Source: Ancylobacter novellus (GTDB taxonomy: Bacteria > Pseudomonadota > Alphaproteobacteria > Rhizobiales > Methylopilaceae). Taken from it: a DNA stretch of 64,000 nt. The notes beneath the pieces were generated by a model. That model was not told the DNA's origin, did no database searches, and worked only from the letters and a program-made list of their open reading frames with translations. The stretch spans positions 124,001 to 188,000 of the forward strand of contig QFPN01000004.1 in assembly GCA_003241695.1 (NCBI GenBank), read 5' to 3'. Of this stretch, positions 43,886 to 52,193 are shown piece by piece. The stretch's first letter is position 1. Every line of letters starts with the position of its first letter. Position numbers and translations under genes: made by a program.

Positions 43886-44776
43886 TCAGAAGGACCATTT
43901 CTGAGCCTTTTCGAGCAAGAAGTCGCGGAAGACGTTCACGCGCGCGACATTCTTCAGCTCCTCAGGATAGACGAAATAGGCATCGAGGGCCGGCATCTCC
44001 ATCGTGGTGAAGATGCGGGTCAGGTTCGAGGTCTCGTCGAGCAGGTAGTCCGGCAACACCGCGAGGCCGACGCCGCGCTCGCAGGCCTGTTTGATCGCGG
44101 CGACCGAATTGATCACGAGGCTCGCGAGCCGGGGATTCTTGGGATTGCGGTTCGCCGTCTTCAGCCAGTTGATCGACTGCAGGAAGAAGGGAATCGGTCC
44201 GCCGAACTCGATGATGCGGTGCTCGTCGAGCTCGTCCAACCCGCCCGGCTGCCCGTGGGTGTTGAGATACTCGGGCGACGCGTAGGCGTGATAGTGCACC
44301 GTGAAAAGGCGGCGCTGGATCAGGTCCGGCTGGGTCGGCGCCCGAAGCCGGATCGCGACGTCGGCCTCGCGCATGCCGAGGTCGAGCTCGTCGTCGGTCA
44401 GGATGAGGTGCACCTGGATGTCCGGGTAGCGCTCCATGAACTCGCCGAGCCGCGGGGCGAGCCAGGCGCCGCCGAACCCCACGGTGGTCGTGATCTTCAA
44501 CACGCCGTAGGGCCGCTCGCGGCTGTCGGTGAGGATCGAGCGCGCCTGTTCGAGCTTCGAGAACACCTCTTGGGTGGTGCGGAACAGCAGCTCGCCCTGC
44601 TCGGTCAGCATCAGCCCACGAGCGTGGCGGTGGAACAGCGGCGCCTTCAGGTCGTGCTCGAGCGCCGACACCTGCCGGCTGACCGCCGACTGGCTGAGGG
44701 CGAGCGTCTCGCCCGCCCTCGTGAAGCTGCCGGCGTCCGCCGCCGCGTGGAAGATCCTCAGCTTGTCCCAGTCCAT
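43886..44776 (-). CDS. LysR-family transcriptional regulator
   Basis: The 296-residue product has the N-terminal winged HTH (FHAAADAGSFTRAGETLALSQSAVSRQVSALE) and a C-terminal periplasmic-binding-like effector domain from about residue 90. The effector is not known. It lies on the same strand as trxB, 101 bases after that gene, rather than divergent from a target. The context therefore gives only a weak hint of a redox-related regulon. Confidence 0.94.
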   Translation of the reverse strand: MDWDKLRIFHAAADAGSFTRAGETLALSQSAVSRQVSALEHDLKAPLFHRHARGLMLTEQGELLFRTTQEVFSKLEQARSILTDSRERPYGVLKITTTVGFGGAWLAPRLGEFMERYPDIQVHLILTDDELDLGMREADVAIRLRAPTQPDLIQRRLFTVHYHAYASPEYLNTHGQPGGLDELDEHRIIEFGGPIPFFLQSINWLKTANRNPKNPRLASLVINSVAAIKQACERGVGLAVLPDYLLDETSNLTRIFTTMEMPALDAYFVYPEELKNVARVNVFRDFLLEKAQKWSF

Positions 44777-44877
44777 TCCGCTCCCCCGCGAGGGCGTCTT
44801 TTCGCACCCCCGTCAGGAGGCTGTTCACAAGCTGCGACGACCCGCCGTCCTCACTCCCGCCGAATGGGGAGGATGCG

Positions 44878-45858
44878 TCAGGCCGCCGTCCGCGCGGCCT
44901 CCTCGGCCGCGAGGAAGCGTTCGGCGTCGAGCGCCGCCATGCAGCCCATGCCGGCCGCGGTGACGGCCTGCCGGTAGGTCTCGTCCGCAACGTCGCCCGC
45001 CGCGAACACGCCCGGCACGTTGGTCATGGACGTGCCGGGCTTCACCGCGAGGTAGCCCGAGGGCTTCATGTCGAGCTGACCGCGGAAGAGCTCGGTCGCG
45101 GGCTGGTGCCCGATCGCGACGAAGACGCCGTCGCATTTGCGCGTCGTCGCCTGTCCGGTGCGCGTGTCGACCAGCTTCACGCCCTCGACCTTCGGCGGCG
45201 TTCCCGCGCCGACGATCTCCCCGATGGTCGCGTTCCACACCACCTCGATCTTGGGGTTGGCGAACACGCGATCCTGCAGGATGCGCTCGCCGCGGAAGCT
45301 CTCGCGGCGATGCACGAGCGTCACCTTCGAGGCGAAGTTCGTCAGGAACAGCGCCTCTTCGAGCGCGGTGTTGCCGCCGCCGACGACGACGACCTCCTTG
45401 CCGCGGAAGAAGAAGCCGTCGCAGGTCGCGCAGGCCGAGACGCCATAGCCCTTGTAGGTCTCCTCGCTGTCGAGCCCGAGCCAGCGCGCCTGCGCCCCGG
45501 TCGACACCACGACGGCGTCGGCGGTGATGCGGCCGGAGCTTTCGGTCTCGATCACGAAGGGACGGCGCGAGAAGTCGACCTTCGCGACGTGGTCGTGCAG
45601 CGTGCGCGTTCCCATGCGCTCGGCCTGGGTCTGCATCTGCTCCATCAGCCAGGGCCCCTGCACGGCCTCGGCGAAGCCCGGATAGTTCTCGACCTCGGTC
45701 GTGATGGTGAGCTGGCCGCCGGGCTGGATGCCCGCGATCACGACGGGCTCCAGCATCGCGCGCGCGGCGTAGAGCGCCGCCGTCCAGCCCGCGGGTCCGG
45801 AGCCGATGACGACGAGCCGGGCGTGGCTGATCGGCTGGCGGAGAGATTCGGTCGTCAT
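44878..45858 (-). CDS. trxB: Thioredoxin-disulfide reductase
   Basis: FAD- and NADPH-dependent flavoenzyme that reduces thioredoxin. The 326-residue product has the FAD loop VIGSGPAGWTAALYAARA, the redox-active CATC in SACATCDGFFF, the NADPH loop VVGGGNTALEEALFL, and the C-terminal GVFAAGDVADETYRQAVTAAGMGCMAA. All hallmarks and the length are standard. It is translationally coupled (ATGA) to the upstream ELM1-like gene. Confidence 0.96.
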   Translation of the reverse strand: MTTESLRQPISHARLVVIGSGPAGWTAALYAARAMLEPVVIAGIQPGGQLTITTEVENYPGFAEAVQGPWLMEQMQTQAERMGTRTLHDHVAKVDFSRRPFVIETESSGRITADAVVVSTGAQARWLGLDSEETYKGYGVSACATCDGFFFRGKEVVVVGGGNTALEEALFLTNFASKVTLVHRRESFRGERILQDRVFANPKIEVVWNATIGEIVGAGTPPKVEGVKLVDTRTGQATTRKCDGVFVAIGHQPATELFRGQLDMKPSGYLAVKPGTSMTNVPGVFAAGDVADETYRQAVTAAGMGCMAALDAERFLAAEEAARTAA

Positions 45859-46859
45859 CGAGTGGTCGGTCCGTTCGTTTCGCGCTTGCGCAGGTTCGCC
45901 CGGCGCTCCGCCCTCGGCTTCAGCGCCGATCGCGTCGCGGACAGGGCCGTGATCGCCCGCGCGATCTCCCCGGCGGCGTCGACGGGCGCGCAGGCGCAAG
46001 GTTCGAGTCGGCCGGCGAAGGGCCGCACGAGGCCGCGCCCTTCGAGCCGGTCGAGATGGATGGCCGCCGCGGACGACAGGCCTGACGGCCTGAAGGCGAA
46101 GACGGCGCGGCCGGCGGACAGCGCCTCGTCGAGGGCGAGCCGGTCGTCGCCGGCGACGACGATCGCGTCGGCGTGCGCCATCAGCGCCACCTGCGGGTCG
46201 CGGCCGGCACGGTCCCACAGATAGTGAACCGTCCCATCAACCGCCAGATCGAGATCCTCGCCCGCATCCCTGCGCGCGCAGGCGAGAAGGGTCGCCCCCT
46301 CGCCCGCAAGGCGCGACAGCCCCGCGGCGAGCCGCTTGCCGCTTTCCGAAGACCACCGCCGACGCCGGCCGCCGAGCAGGACCGCGACGCGCGGACCGTC
46401 CGTTTCGGGTCCCGGCGCCGTTCCGCCGCGCGCCGCGGCGAGCCGAATGGCGTCGATCCGATGCGGCCCCGCGACGGTGCGGATCACGTTTGGCCCCTGC
46501 ACGCCCGAGCCCTCGCCGACGGCGACGATGTCGGCCGCTCGCGCGCCGAGAACGGAATCGCCGAGAAAGACAGTGAGGACGCCGGAGCGCGAGGCGCGTC
46601 TGATCGAGGCGAGATAGGGCGGGGTCTGGCGACCGGTCGCAATCACGACGTCTGGCCAGCCGCGCCGCGGCGCGATCGGCCCGGCGGCGTGATCGGGCGC
46701 CTCGAGCGGATCCACCGGCCCGAGCGGCGCGAACCAGCGCCACGGCGCCCGTGGCGAGACGCGCCGCCGCTCGACGCGGTCGGCGATCGCCTCCGCGACG
46801 CCGAGACAGCGCGTCTCGGCGTCGGGATCACCGTCCGTCAACGTCCAAGCTCTCACCAT
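45855..46859 (-). CDS. Mitochondrial-fission ELM1-like protein
   Basis: The 334-residue product resembles bacterial homologues of plant ELM1, a protein of glycosyltransferase-like fold whose bacterial role is unknown. Features are AWTLTDGDPDAETRCLGVAEAI at the N-terminus, PDVVIATGRQTPPYLASIRR, VFLGDSVLGARAADIVAVGE, VAVLLGGRRRRWS and DAIVVAGDDRLALDEALSAGRAVFAFRP. I chose the ATG at 46859 because homology begins there; an in-frame ATG at 46913 adds 18 unlike residues. Its stop overlaps the downstream trxB start by ATGA, so the two are probably co-translated. Confidence 0.85.
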   Translation of the reverse strand: MVRAWTLTDGDPDAETRCLGVAEAIADRVERRRVSPRAPWRWFAPLGPVDPLEAPDHAAGPIAPRRGWPDVVIATGRQTPPYLASIRRASRSGVLTVFLGDSVLGARAADIVAVGEGSGVQGPNVIRTVAGPHRIDAIRLAAARGGTAPGPETDGPRVAVLLGGRRRRWSSESGKRLAAGLSRLAGEGATLLACARRDAGEDLDLAVDGTVHYLWDRAGRDPQVALMAHADAIVVAGDDRLALDEALSAGRAVFAFRPSGLSSAAAIHLDRLEGRGLVRPFAGRLEPCACAPVDAAGEIARAITALSATRSALKPRAERRANLRKRETNGPTTR

Positions 46860-46950
46860 GTCGGGCACAATCGACCGCCGCGCGACGCTATGCAAGCCGA
46901 GAACGCGAGCCATGCGTTCTTCGCACAGGCTTCGGCGACGCGAAGCCGGT

Positions 46951-48186
46951 TCAGCCCCGCTGGGCGTCGAGCGCCTGCAGGAGCTCCACGGTCGGATAGC
47001 CGTCCGCCGGCAGGCCGAGCTTCGCCTGCGCCTTGCGCGTCGCGCGGCGGGTGTCGCCGCCGAGCTTGCCGTCGACCTCGTCCTCCGGCAGCCAGCCAGA
47101 GCGCACATAGTGGCGCTGAAGCTCCTTGAGCTCGTCGGAGCCGAGCGGCCTGACGGGCGCGTTTCCTTCAGAAACCTGCGGCGCGCCGGCGATGCGGGTC
47201 GCGAGATAGGCCGCGGTGGTCGAGTAGATGAAGGACTGGTTCCAGGTCTTGTAGACGTCGAAGTTCTGGTAGGCGAGGAAGGCTGGACCGTTGCGGCCCA
47301 TCGGCAGCAGCAGCGAGGCCTGCGCGTCGTCCTTCGCAAGGTCGCCAGCGCGCGGCTTCACGCCCCAGGCCCTCCACTGCGACACCGGGTGCTTCACGTC
47401 GATGTCGGCCTCGAGCCAAGGCATGTCGGCCGGGGCGACCACTTCCTGCAGCCACGGCTCGCCGCGCCGCCAGCCGAGGTCGGCGAGATACTTGCCGGCC
47501 GAGTTCAGCGCGTCCGGGATGCTCTTCATCAGGTCGACGCGACCGTCGCCATCGGCGTCGACGCCGGAGCGGACATAGTCGACCGGCATCATCTGGGTCT
47601 GGCCGAGCTCGCCCGCCCAGGCGCCGCGCATCTCGGACGGCGCGAGGTCGCCGTGGTCGACGATCTTCAGCACCGCGATCAGCTGCGGACGGAAGAAGCC
47701 CGGCCGGCGGCAGTCATGCGCCAGCGTCGCGAGCGCGTTGCGGGTGTCGAACTTGCCGAGATTGCCGCCGAAATCAGTTTCCAGGCCCCAGAACGAGGCG
47801 ATCACCTCGCCCGGAACGCCGTAGGTCTTCTCGATCTGGTCGAACAGGTCGCGGCGCGCCTTCACCTGCTTGATCGCGTTCGGCAGCCGCGGCGGCGCGG
47901 CCATGCGGCCGGCGAACTGGAGGAAGGTCTGCTGGAACACCGACTGCGCGCGATCGGCCGCAAGCACCTTCGGCTCGATCCGCACGCCCTCGAGGCCTTC
48001 GGCGATCGCCCGGTCGGAGACGCCGGCGGCGCGGGCTTCGGCCCGGACTCCGTCTAGCCAGGCGTTGAAATCGCCGCCGCAGGGGGCGTTCGCCTCTGGC
48101 GCAGCCGGCGCCGGCGCGGCGAGCGCGGGGGCGGCGGGCAGAGCGAGCAGGAGGCCGAACGCGGCGCTGCGGACGAAAGGCGTCAT
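46951..48186 (-). CDS. MltB-type lytic murein transglycosylase
   Basis: Exported muramidase-like enzyme. The 411-residue product has a signal peptide at residues 1-23, an SLT_2/MltB catalytic domain with the probable catalytic glutamate in SFWGLETDFGG and the landmarks GELGQTQMMPVDY, DADGDGRVDL and YLADLGWRRGEPWLQEV. A C-terminal peptidoglycan-binding domain covers about residues 345-411. No lipobox was seen, so it is probably a soluble periplasmic form. The 91-base gap to the ELM1-like gene holds no recognised signal. Confidence 0.92.
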   Translation of the reverse strand: MTPFVRSAAFGLLLALPAAPALAAPAPAAPEANAPCGGDFNAWLDGVRAEARAAGVSDRAIAEGLEGVRIEPKVLAADRAQSVFQQTFLQFAGRMAAPPRLPNAIKQVKARRDLFDQIEKTYGVPGEVIASFWGLETDFGGNLGKFDTRNALATLAHDCRRPGFFRPQLIAVLKIVDHGDLAPSEMRGAWAGELGQTQMMPVDYVRSGVDADGDGRVDLMKSIPDALNSAGKYLADLGWRRGEPWLQEVVAPADMPWLEADIDVKHPVSQWRAWGVKPRAGDLAKDDAQASLLLPMGRNGPAFLAYQNFDVYKTWNQSFIYSTTAAYLATRIAGAPQVSEGNAPVRPLGSDELKELQRHYVRSGWLPEDEVDGKLGGDTRRATRKAQAKLGLPADGYPTVELLQALDAQRG

Positions 48187-48367
48187 TCGGAACAGTCCCG
48201 GCGAAAGAAGGCGGCGAGCGGAAACGTTTCATTCGCGCGACAATGGCGGCGAAGACAAGGCGAAACGCCGCGAATTGTTTCTATTCGACCGGAGCTGCGA
48301 ACTCGACGCTGCTTTTGGAGGTTCGGATCCGATCGTCGAACTGCGTGCTTGCAGTCCCGACTCCAGG

Positions 48368-49420
48368 TCAGCGGCCGCCTTTCATCCGCTCCACGAGCCG
48401 CGCCACGGCCTTCTCCGCGCGCCGAAGCCCCGGACGGCCGCGGGCGCCGTCATAGGCCTTGCGCAGCGCGCCAGAGGCGAAGCCCTCGACGACGACCGCA
48501 TGGACATAGGATTTGCGCACGACCGCGGGGGTGTTCGACAGCCGGTCCGAGATCGCCCGCATCACCGCCGCGAGCTGGCGGCGGCGGCCCGTTTCGCTCG
48601 CGGCCGGCTCGACCTCCACCAGCTCCTCGGCCGCGGACGCGCTCGCTCCGAGTTGGCGCAGATCCTTCGCCGTCACGGGCAAACCCGTGATTTCGCGAAG
48701 ATAAGCGTTCACGTCGACCGCGGTGATGCGGCGGACTTTGCCGTCCTCGCCCCTGTACTGGAACAGCCTGCGGCCAGGCAGCGAGCCGAGGCGCGACAGC
48801 GCCCGCGCGAGCCGCGGCGAGCGCATGCGCAGCGTCACGTCCTTGCCGCCCTTGCCGCGGAAGGCGAGTTCGACGCCTTCGCCGCGCACCCGCACGTGAC
48901 GCTTCAGCAGCGTCGAGGCGCCGTGGGCCTTGTTGGAGCGGACATAGGTTTCGCAGCCGACGCGGATGTGGGTCTCGTCGATCAGCGCGACGGCGGCGGC
49001 GAGCGCCTTGCGCTTGCCGAGCTTCGGGCTCGCCATGTCGCGCTGGACGGCGCGGCGCAGCTTCGGCAACGCCTCGATCACCCGGTCGAGACGCTCGACC
49101 TTGCGGGTTTCGCGCACGGCGTCCCAGTCGGGATGGTAGCGATACTGGAGACGACCCGCCTCGTCCCGGCCGGTGGCCTGAAGGTGAAGCTTCGGATCGG
49201 CCGCGATCTTCACGCCCTCATAGGCCGGCGGTATCGCAAGCGACTTGATGCGGGCGACCACGGCCGCGTCCGCGATGCGCTTTCCGTTTTCGTCGATGTA
49301 GAAGAAGCCCTTGCCGGACCGGCGACGGGTGATCACGAGATCGTCCGGCGAAGCGATCGTCAGTCCGGCCTCGCGGGCGATCTCCTCGACGGTTCCGCCG
49401 TCCTCGCTCTCCGCGCCCAT
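48368..49420 (-). CDS. DNA topoisomerase IB (poxvirus/bacterial type)
   Basis: Relaxes supercoils by nicking one strand through a 3'-phosphotyrosine. The 350-residue product has an N-terminal Topoisom_I_N-like part (SGKGFFYIDENGKRIADAAVVARIKSLAIPPAYEGV), YHPDWDAVRETRK, and a C-terminal catalytic domain with DETHIRVGCETYVRSNKAHGASTL. The probable active-site tyrosine is in VVRKSYVHAVVVEGF. Bacterial TopIB of this size is typical of soil proteobacteria. Its ATG shares one base with the stop of the upstream Rho-N-like gene (TGATG). Confidence 0.93.
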   Translation of the reverse strand: MGAESEDGGTVEEIAREAGLTIASPDDLVITRRRSGKGFFYIDENGKRIADAAVVARIKSLAIPPAYEGVKIAADPKLHLQATGRDEAGRLQYRYHPDWDAVRETRKVERLDRVIEALPKLRRAVQRDMASPKLGKRKALAAAVALIDETHIRVGCETYVRSNKAHGASTLLKRHVRVRGEGVELAFRGKGGKDVTLRMRSPRLARALSRLGSLPGRRLFQYRGEDGKVRRITAVDVNAYLREITGLPVTAKDLRQLGASASAAEELVEVEPAASETGRRRQLAAVMRAISDRLSNTPAVVRKSYVHAVVVEGFASGALRKAYDGARGRPGLRRAEKAVARLVERMKGGR

Positions 49421-49719
49421 CACTGCGACCTCAGCGCCTCGATGAGGTCGCTCTTGCTCGCGCGCGACAGGCCGGCGATGCCGATCTCGCGCGCCTTGGC
49501 GTAGAGGTCGTCGCGCCGCCACTCCTCGTATTTCGGCGACCGGCCTCCTTTCGAGGACGGCGCGTTCTTGCCCTTCGCGCCGTATTTCGCCTGCGCGTTC
49601 GAAATGCGCGCGGCTTTCTCCGCGCTCGCGCCCTGTTCGCGAAGCGCTTCGTATACGTCCGGATTCTTGATCGAGGGATTGTCTTTCGGAGCCTTCTTCG
49701 AGGCTTTCGTCGCCGCCAT
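49420..49719 (-). CDS. Small basic protein with Rho N-terminal-like domain (DUF7218-like)
   Basis: The 99-residue product has a lysine-rich N-terminus, a middle region NPDVYEALREQGASAEKAARISNAQA and a C-terminal SAP/Rho-N-like helix pair (WRRDDLYAKAREIGIAGLSRASKSDLIEALRSQ). This suggests binding to nucleic acid. AGGAGG lies six bases before the ATG at 49719. The coupling to topoisomerase IB suggests that the two act together on DNA, but this is inference. Confidence 0.85.
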   Translation of the reverse strand: MAATKASKKAPKDNPSIKNPDVYEALREQGASAEKAARISNAQAKYGAKGKNAPSSKGGRSPKYEEWRRDDLYAKAREIGIAGLSRASKSDLIEALRSQ

Positions 49720-49830
49720 CGCCGCCTCCTGGGTCATCGGATGCGGGTTCAACTCACGCCGTCTGCTCCGCGTTCCCTCGGCCATGCCGGCGCGCTATGT
49801 CAGCCTGCCATTTCCCCGAGGACATCCGCG

Positions 49831-50841
49831 ATGCCGTCTTCCCCAGTCCTCGTCGAGGTTTCCCGCGGACTCTCGGTCGAGAGCCGCCACCGCGGCGCGG
49901 TCGCCGTCAGCGACGCTTCCGGATCGCTCCTGTTGTCGCTGGGCGACGTCGAGCGTCCGACGTTCGCGCGCTCGTCGGTGAAGGCGCTTCAGGCGCTGCC
50001 GCTGGTGGAGAGCGGGGCGGCGGACCGCTTCGGCTTCGGGGACGCGGAACTCGCACTCGCCTGCGCCTCCCACGCCGGCGAGCCGGAGCACGTCGCCGCC
50101 GCCGCCGGAGCGCTGGCGCGGCTCGGCCTCGACGAGACGGCGCTCGAATGCGGCGCGCATTGGCCGCTGAACGACGCCGCGGCGCGGGCGCTCGCGGCGA
50201 GCGGCGCCGGGCCGAGCGCGCTCCACAACAACTGCTCGGGCAAGCACGCCGGCTTCCTGTGTGTGGCCTGCGCCATGGAGGTCCCGACCGCCGGCTATGT
50301 CGAAGCGGCCCATCCCGTGCAGCGCGAGGCCGCGGCCGCGATCGAGGCGGTCACGGGCGAGACCCTCGCGGCCGCCCCCGTGGGCGTGGACGGCTGCGGA
50401 ATCCCGACCTACGCGCTGCCGCTGAAGGCGATCGCGCGCGGCTTCGCGCGGTTCGGGACGGGCGACGGGCTGACGCCCGCGCGAGCGGAAGCCGCGCGCC
50501 GCCTGATGCGCGCGGTCTGGTCCGCCCCGCTGCAGGTCGCAGGCACGGGCCGCTTCGACACGGAGGCGATGCAGGCGCTCGGCGAACGCGTGTTCGTGAA
50601 GATCGGCGCCGAGGGCGTGCACGCAGCGGCGCTCCCGGAACTCGGCCTCGGCGTCGCGATCAAGATCGACGACGGCGGCGGACGCGCCTCGGAGGCTGCG
50701 ATGGCGGCCGTTCTGGAACGGCTGCTGCGGCCGGACGGCGCGGCCGCCGAATGGCTCGCGGGACGCGCGCGCAAGACCTTGCGCAACGTCGCGGGCCGCG
50801 AGGTCGGCGAGATCCGCGCCGCCGAGGCGCTGCTGGCCTGA
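49831..50841 (+). CDS. Class 3 (rhizobial ReAV-type) L-asparaginase
   Basis: Hydrolyses L-asparagine to aspartate and ammonia. The 336-residue product belongs to the R. etli ReAV family rather than the E. coli types. The residues known for ReAV fall at identical numbers: S48 and K51 in ARSSVKALQ, S80 in CASHAGEPEH, and the zinc-site C135, K138 and C189 in NNCSGKHAGF and GVDGCGIPTY. This also supports the ATG at 49831. No signal peptide is present, so the enzyme is cytoplasmic. It stands alone, divergent from the topoisomerase pair. Confidence 0.93.
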   Translation: MPSSPVLVEVSRGLSVESRHRGAVAVSDASGSLLLSLGDVERPTFARSSVKALQALPLVESGAADRFGFGDAELALACASHAGEPEHVAAAAGALARLGLDETALECGAHWPLNDAAARALAASGAGPSALHNNCSGKHAGFLCVACAMEVPTAGYVEAAHPVQREAAAAIEAVTGETLAAAPVGVDGCGIPTYALPLKAIARGFARFGTGDGLTPARAEAARRLMRAVWSAPLQVAGTGRFDTEAMQALGERVFVKIGAEGVHAAALPELGLGVAIKIDDGGGRASEAAMAAVLERLLRPDGAAAEWLAGRARKTLRNVAGREVGEIRAAEALLA

Positions 50842-50885
50842 CGCATGATGATCCGGAGGCGACCGCGGCTCCGCTCTTCCCAAAC

Positions 50886-50914
50886 GAAAACGGGGGCGCA
50901 CAAGGCGCCCCCGT
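50886..50914 (-). terminator. Hairpin terminator for the outer-membrane protein gene (minus strand)
   Basis: ACGGGGGCGC (50890-50899) pairs with GCGCCCCCGT (50905-50914) around a five-base loop. On the minus strand the stem is followed by TTTTCGTTT, and so serves the gene ending at 50947. It could also help stop transcripts from the convergent asparaginase gene. Confidence 0.82.
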
Positions 50915-50946
50915 CTCGCAATCCGTGAGGATCGACCGTTCCGCTA

Positions 50947-51801
50947 TCAGTACTTGGTGACGAGCGGGGCGGGCGCAGCCGCCGGGGTCCACAGCGGGAT
51001 GATGATGCGGCCCCAAGCGCGGGTGTCCTTGCCGCCCATGTTCCGCTGGTAGACGTCGCGGGTCACGTAGGCCTGAAGGATGACCGGGCCGAAGTTGTAG
51101 CCGACCAGCGGGCCGACGGCGAACTGCTTGGCCTTGCGGGTCTGGCCGTTCGGGAGGTCATACTCGGTCGAGCCGAAGCCGACCGCGCCGATTTCCCACT
51201 GACCGAAGGTCTTGGTCGCGGTCAGATCGAGGCCGAGGCCGTTCGAGGTCTTGCCGCCCACGGCGCGGTCGGTGTCGAAGGTGATGCCCCAGGTCAGGTT
51301 CGCGGTCAGGTTCCAGCCGTCGCCGGTGTAGGACGCGGCGAAGTCCTGACGCCAGGTGGTGGCGCGGACGCGGACGTCCTTGTCGCCGGCGTTGAAGTAG
51401 AAGCCGGACAGGTAGCTGAAGCCGAAGCCGCCGCCGAGATCCCAGGCGATGCGGCCGCTCAGGAACGGATTGTAGAGGCCAGCCTCGGAGACATTGGCCG
51501 AAGGCGCGTCGATGTGGAGCATCGGCAGCGCGCCGATGATCTGGATGTTGCCGCCGAACAGGGTCCAGGGGGTCGACCAGGCGATGACCGGAATGTCGAC
51601 GAGAAGCTTGGTGTCCCGGCCAGGAACGTTGCGCACGCCCCAGTCGAGGGTGTTGACGAAGTAGACGCCTTCCGGAAGCGGGGCGCCCGAAGCCAGACCG
51701 ACTGTCTCGCCCGGCTGCTTGGTGATGCCGGCGAAGGCCGCCGTCGTCGTGGCGGCGAGGGCGAAGGCGCCCGCAGCCGCAATCTTCATGATCTTGTTCA
51801 T
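50947..51801 (-). CDS. Outer-membrane beta-barrel protein, MetA-pathway/transporter type
   Basis: The 284-residue product has a clear signal peptide at residues 1-24 (AAAGAFALAATTTAAFA). Alternating hydrophobic strands and aromatic residues follow to the C-terminus, as in outer-membrane barrels of the phenol MetA-degradation-like family. Typical segments are LPEGVYFVNTLDWGVRN, FGFSYLSGFYFNAGD and FAVGPLVGYNFGPVILQAYVTRDVYQRN. The substrate is unknown. GGAGGATAAAGG precedes the ATG. It has its own terminator and a long upstream region, so it is probably a well-expressed monocistronic gene. Confidence 0.82.
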   Translation of the reverse strand: MNKIMKIAAAGAFALAATTTAAFAGITKQPGETVGLASGAPLPEGVYFVNTLDWGVRNVPGRDTKLLVDIPVIAWSTPWTLFGGNIQIIGALPMLHIDAPSANVSEAGLYNPFLSGRIAWDLGGGFGFSYLSGFYFNAGDKDVRVRATTWRQDFAASYTGDGWNLTANLTWGITFDTDRAVGGKTSNGLGLDLTATKTFGQWEIGAVGFGSTEYDLPNGQTRKAKQFAVGPLVGYNFGPVILQAYVTRDVYQRNMGGKDTRAWGRIIIPLWTPAAAPAPLVTKY

Positions 51802-52193
51802 GTTGCCTTTATCCTCCGATCGGCGCCCTGCCGGGAACGCCGCCTCTCCGAGCACTGTTTTTTGCGTCTTCGCCTTCCGGTTCGGTTTCTTCCGTCCCCG
51901 AAATCGAAACCTGTCGGAACCAGAACCGGTAAGCTCAACAAGCGCCCCCCGACTCGGGCGCCGCCACCTGCAGAGGACATTTTTTAGGCGGGAATTTCTA
52001 TGGGAATCACATCTCGTGGGCGCCGTTACGCCCCGACTGTCTCTGAAATGTCGCAACTGTGGCGCGCGGGAAACGCCTCATTCATCAACGATTAAGACCT
52101 GCGGCGCCGCCTTTGGATTGTGCAAACTCGAATGAATACAGTCAGTTGCGGGCGCCGCTCCGGAAGGCGCCGGTGACGCGGCTCACATTTCGC
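51802..52193. other. Upstream region of the outer-membrane protein gene
   Basis: No gene was recognised in 392 bases. Composition is less G+C-rich than average, with A/T-rich patches near 51984 and 52078-52098. These probably include the promoter of the outer-membrane protein gene on the minus strand. I cannot assign hexamers with confidence. Confidence 0.5.

Noticed and set aside
48325..48350. AACTGCGTGCTT resembling the left arm of repeat family B
   Set aside because: Only about ten bases match and no right arm follows; chance or a degraded fragment.
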